Origin: an uncultured Lachnospiraceae bacterium
GTDB lineage: Bacteria > Bacillota > Clostridia > Lachnospirales > Lachnospiraceae
Direction: 5' to 3'
Assembly: GCA_910577115.1 (NCBI GenBank)
Contig: CAJTMC010000046.1
Coordinates: 1 to 28,800, forward strand
DNA: 28,800 nt
In this document: piece after piece, positions 28,647 through 28,800 of the stretch
Position numbering within the stretch: the first letter of the stretch is position 1
Layout: each line of letters begins with the position of its first letter
The notes under the pieces: model-generated
Told to the model about the DNA's origin: nothing
The model's database searches: none
What the model saw: only the letters and a program-made list of their open reading frames with translations
Made by a program: the position numbers and the translations under genes

Positions 28647-28800
28647 TTTAAGAATCGGCCAATTCTTTTACAGTTAATTAATGAGCGGTCTCGGAAACTC
28701 AATAGCGAATAGGCAGGAAAGGGTTGATTTTCAGAAATGAGAGGGAAAAGGGATGGATGATTGTGGGGGTTGAGCAGTTCGGAGAGTATAAAGAATAAAA
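28647..28800. other. Leader-like sequence without a visible gene
   Basis: No open frame with a convincing start in the last 150 bases. It is presumably the 5' leader of the Rrf2-regulated gene to the right. Confidence 0.4.

Noticed and set aside
1..28800. tRNA or rRNA genes, including a tRNA attachment site
   Set aside because: No cloverleaf-like or rRNA-like segment was seen on either strand by eye.

Overview
The window looks like accessory DNA of a gut Lachnospiraceae-type Firmicute (Roseburia/Blautia/Dorea-like). Grounds: strong AGGAGG ribosome sites, AT-rich spacers, Tn916-family int/xis genes, a TnpV protein, xylan-use genes typical of that family, and a prophage gene set (DUF2800, DUF2815, family A polymerase) common there. 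The genus is inference. No rRNA, tRNA or CRISPR array was seen.

Layout. (1) 1-1080: 3' part of a Tn916-type integrase, more GC-rich than the rest, ending in a TTCG-loop terminator. (2) 1100-2240: AT-rich orphan gene with its own promoter and an HNH-like zinc motif. (3) 2240-2850: repeat-rich spacer with almost no coding. (4) 2860-3850: Xis-like protein, a protein that begins with an RlmCD C-terminal-like motif, and TnpV. (5) 3930-5760 (minus): ParM/ParR-like segregation operon with 11-bp repeats upstream, a plasmid or ICE maintenance module. (6) 6064-11160: xylo-oligosaccharide cluster: AraC regulator (minus), then MFS symporter, GH43 beta-xylosidase, HPr-like protein and DUF4867 protein. (7) 11190-12080: decayed junction with gene fragments and two arrays of short direct repeats. 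(8) 12130-17660 (minus): phage replication operon in transcription order small protein, Rrp5-like protein, DUF2800 nuclease, DUF2815 ssDNA-binding protein, MetK, DNA polymerase. (9) 18084-18464: VOC-family gene between terminator-like hairpins. (10) 18597-25675 (plus): 5'-truncated tail component, tail tube protein, tail protein remnant, large tail protein, holin module, four-domain endolysin, then a receptor-binding module with a collagen-like and a BspA-like protein. (11) 25824-27973: HTH/zinc protein, two Xis-like proteins and a complete Tn916-type integrase. (12) 28098 to end: Rrf2 regulator with matching operator and promoter sequences at both ends of its unit.

How the genes fit. The phage part has replication, tail, lysis and adhesion genes but no terminase, portal, capsid, protease, tape measure or repressor. 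It is followed by Tn916-type rather than phage-type recombination genes. The simplest reading is a defective prophage next to, or captured by, an ICE-type integration module, beside a second element carrying parMR and a sugar-use cargo. The most unusual signals are an array of four palindromes at a 39-40 bp period with compensatory changes after the endolysin gene, a phage-type MetK with an altered GHPDK motif, an HPr-like protein without the active-site histidine in the xylose operon, and repeat arrays on both sides of the parMR/xylan segment.
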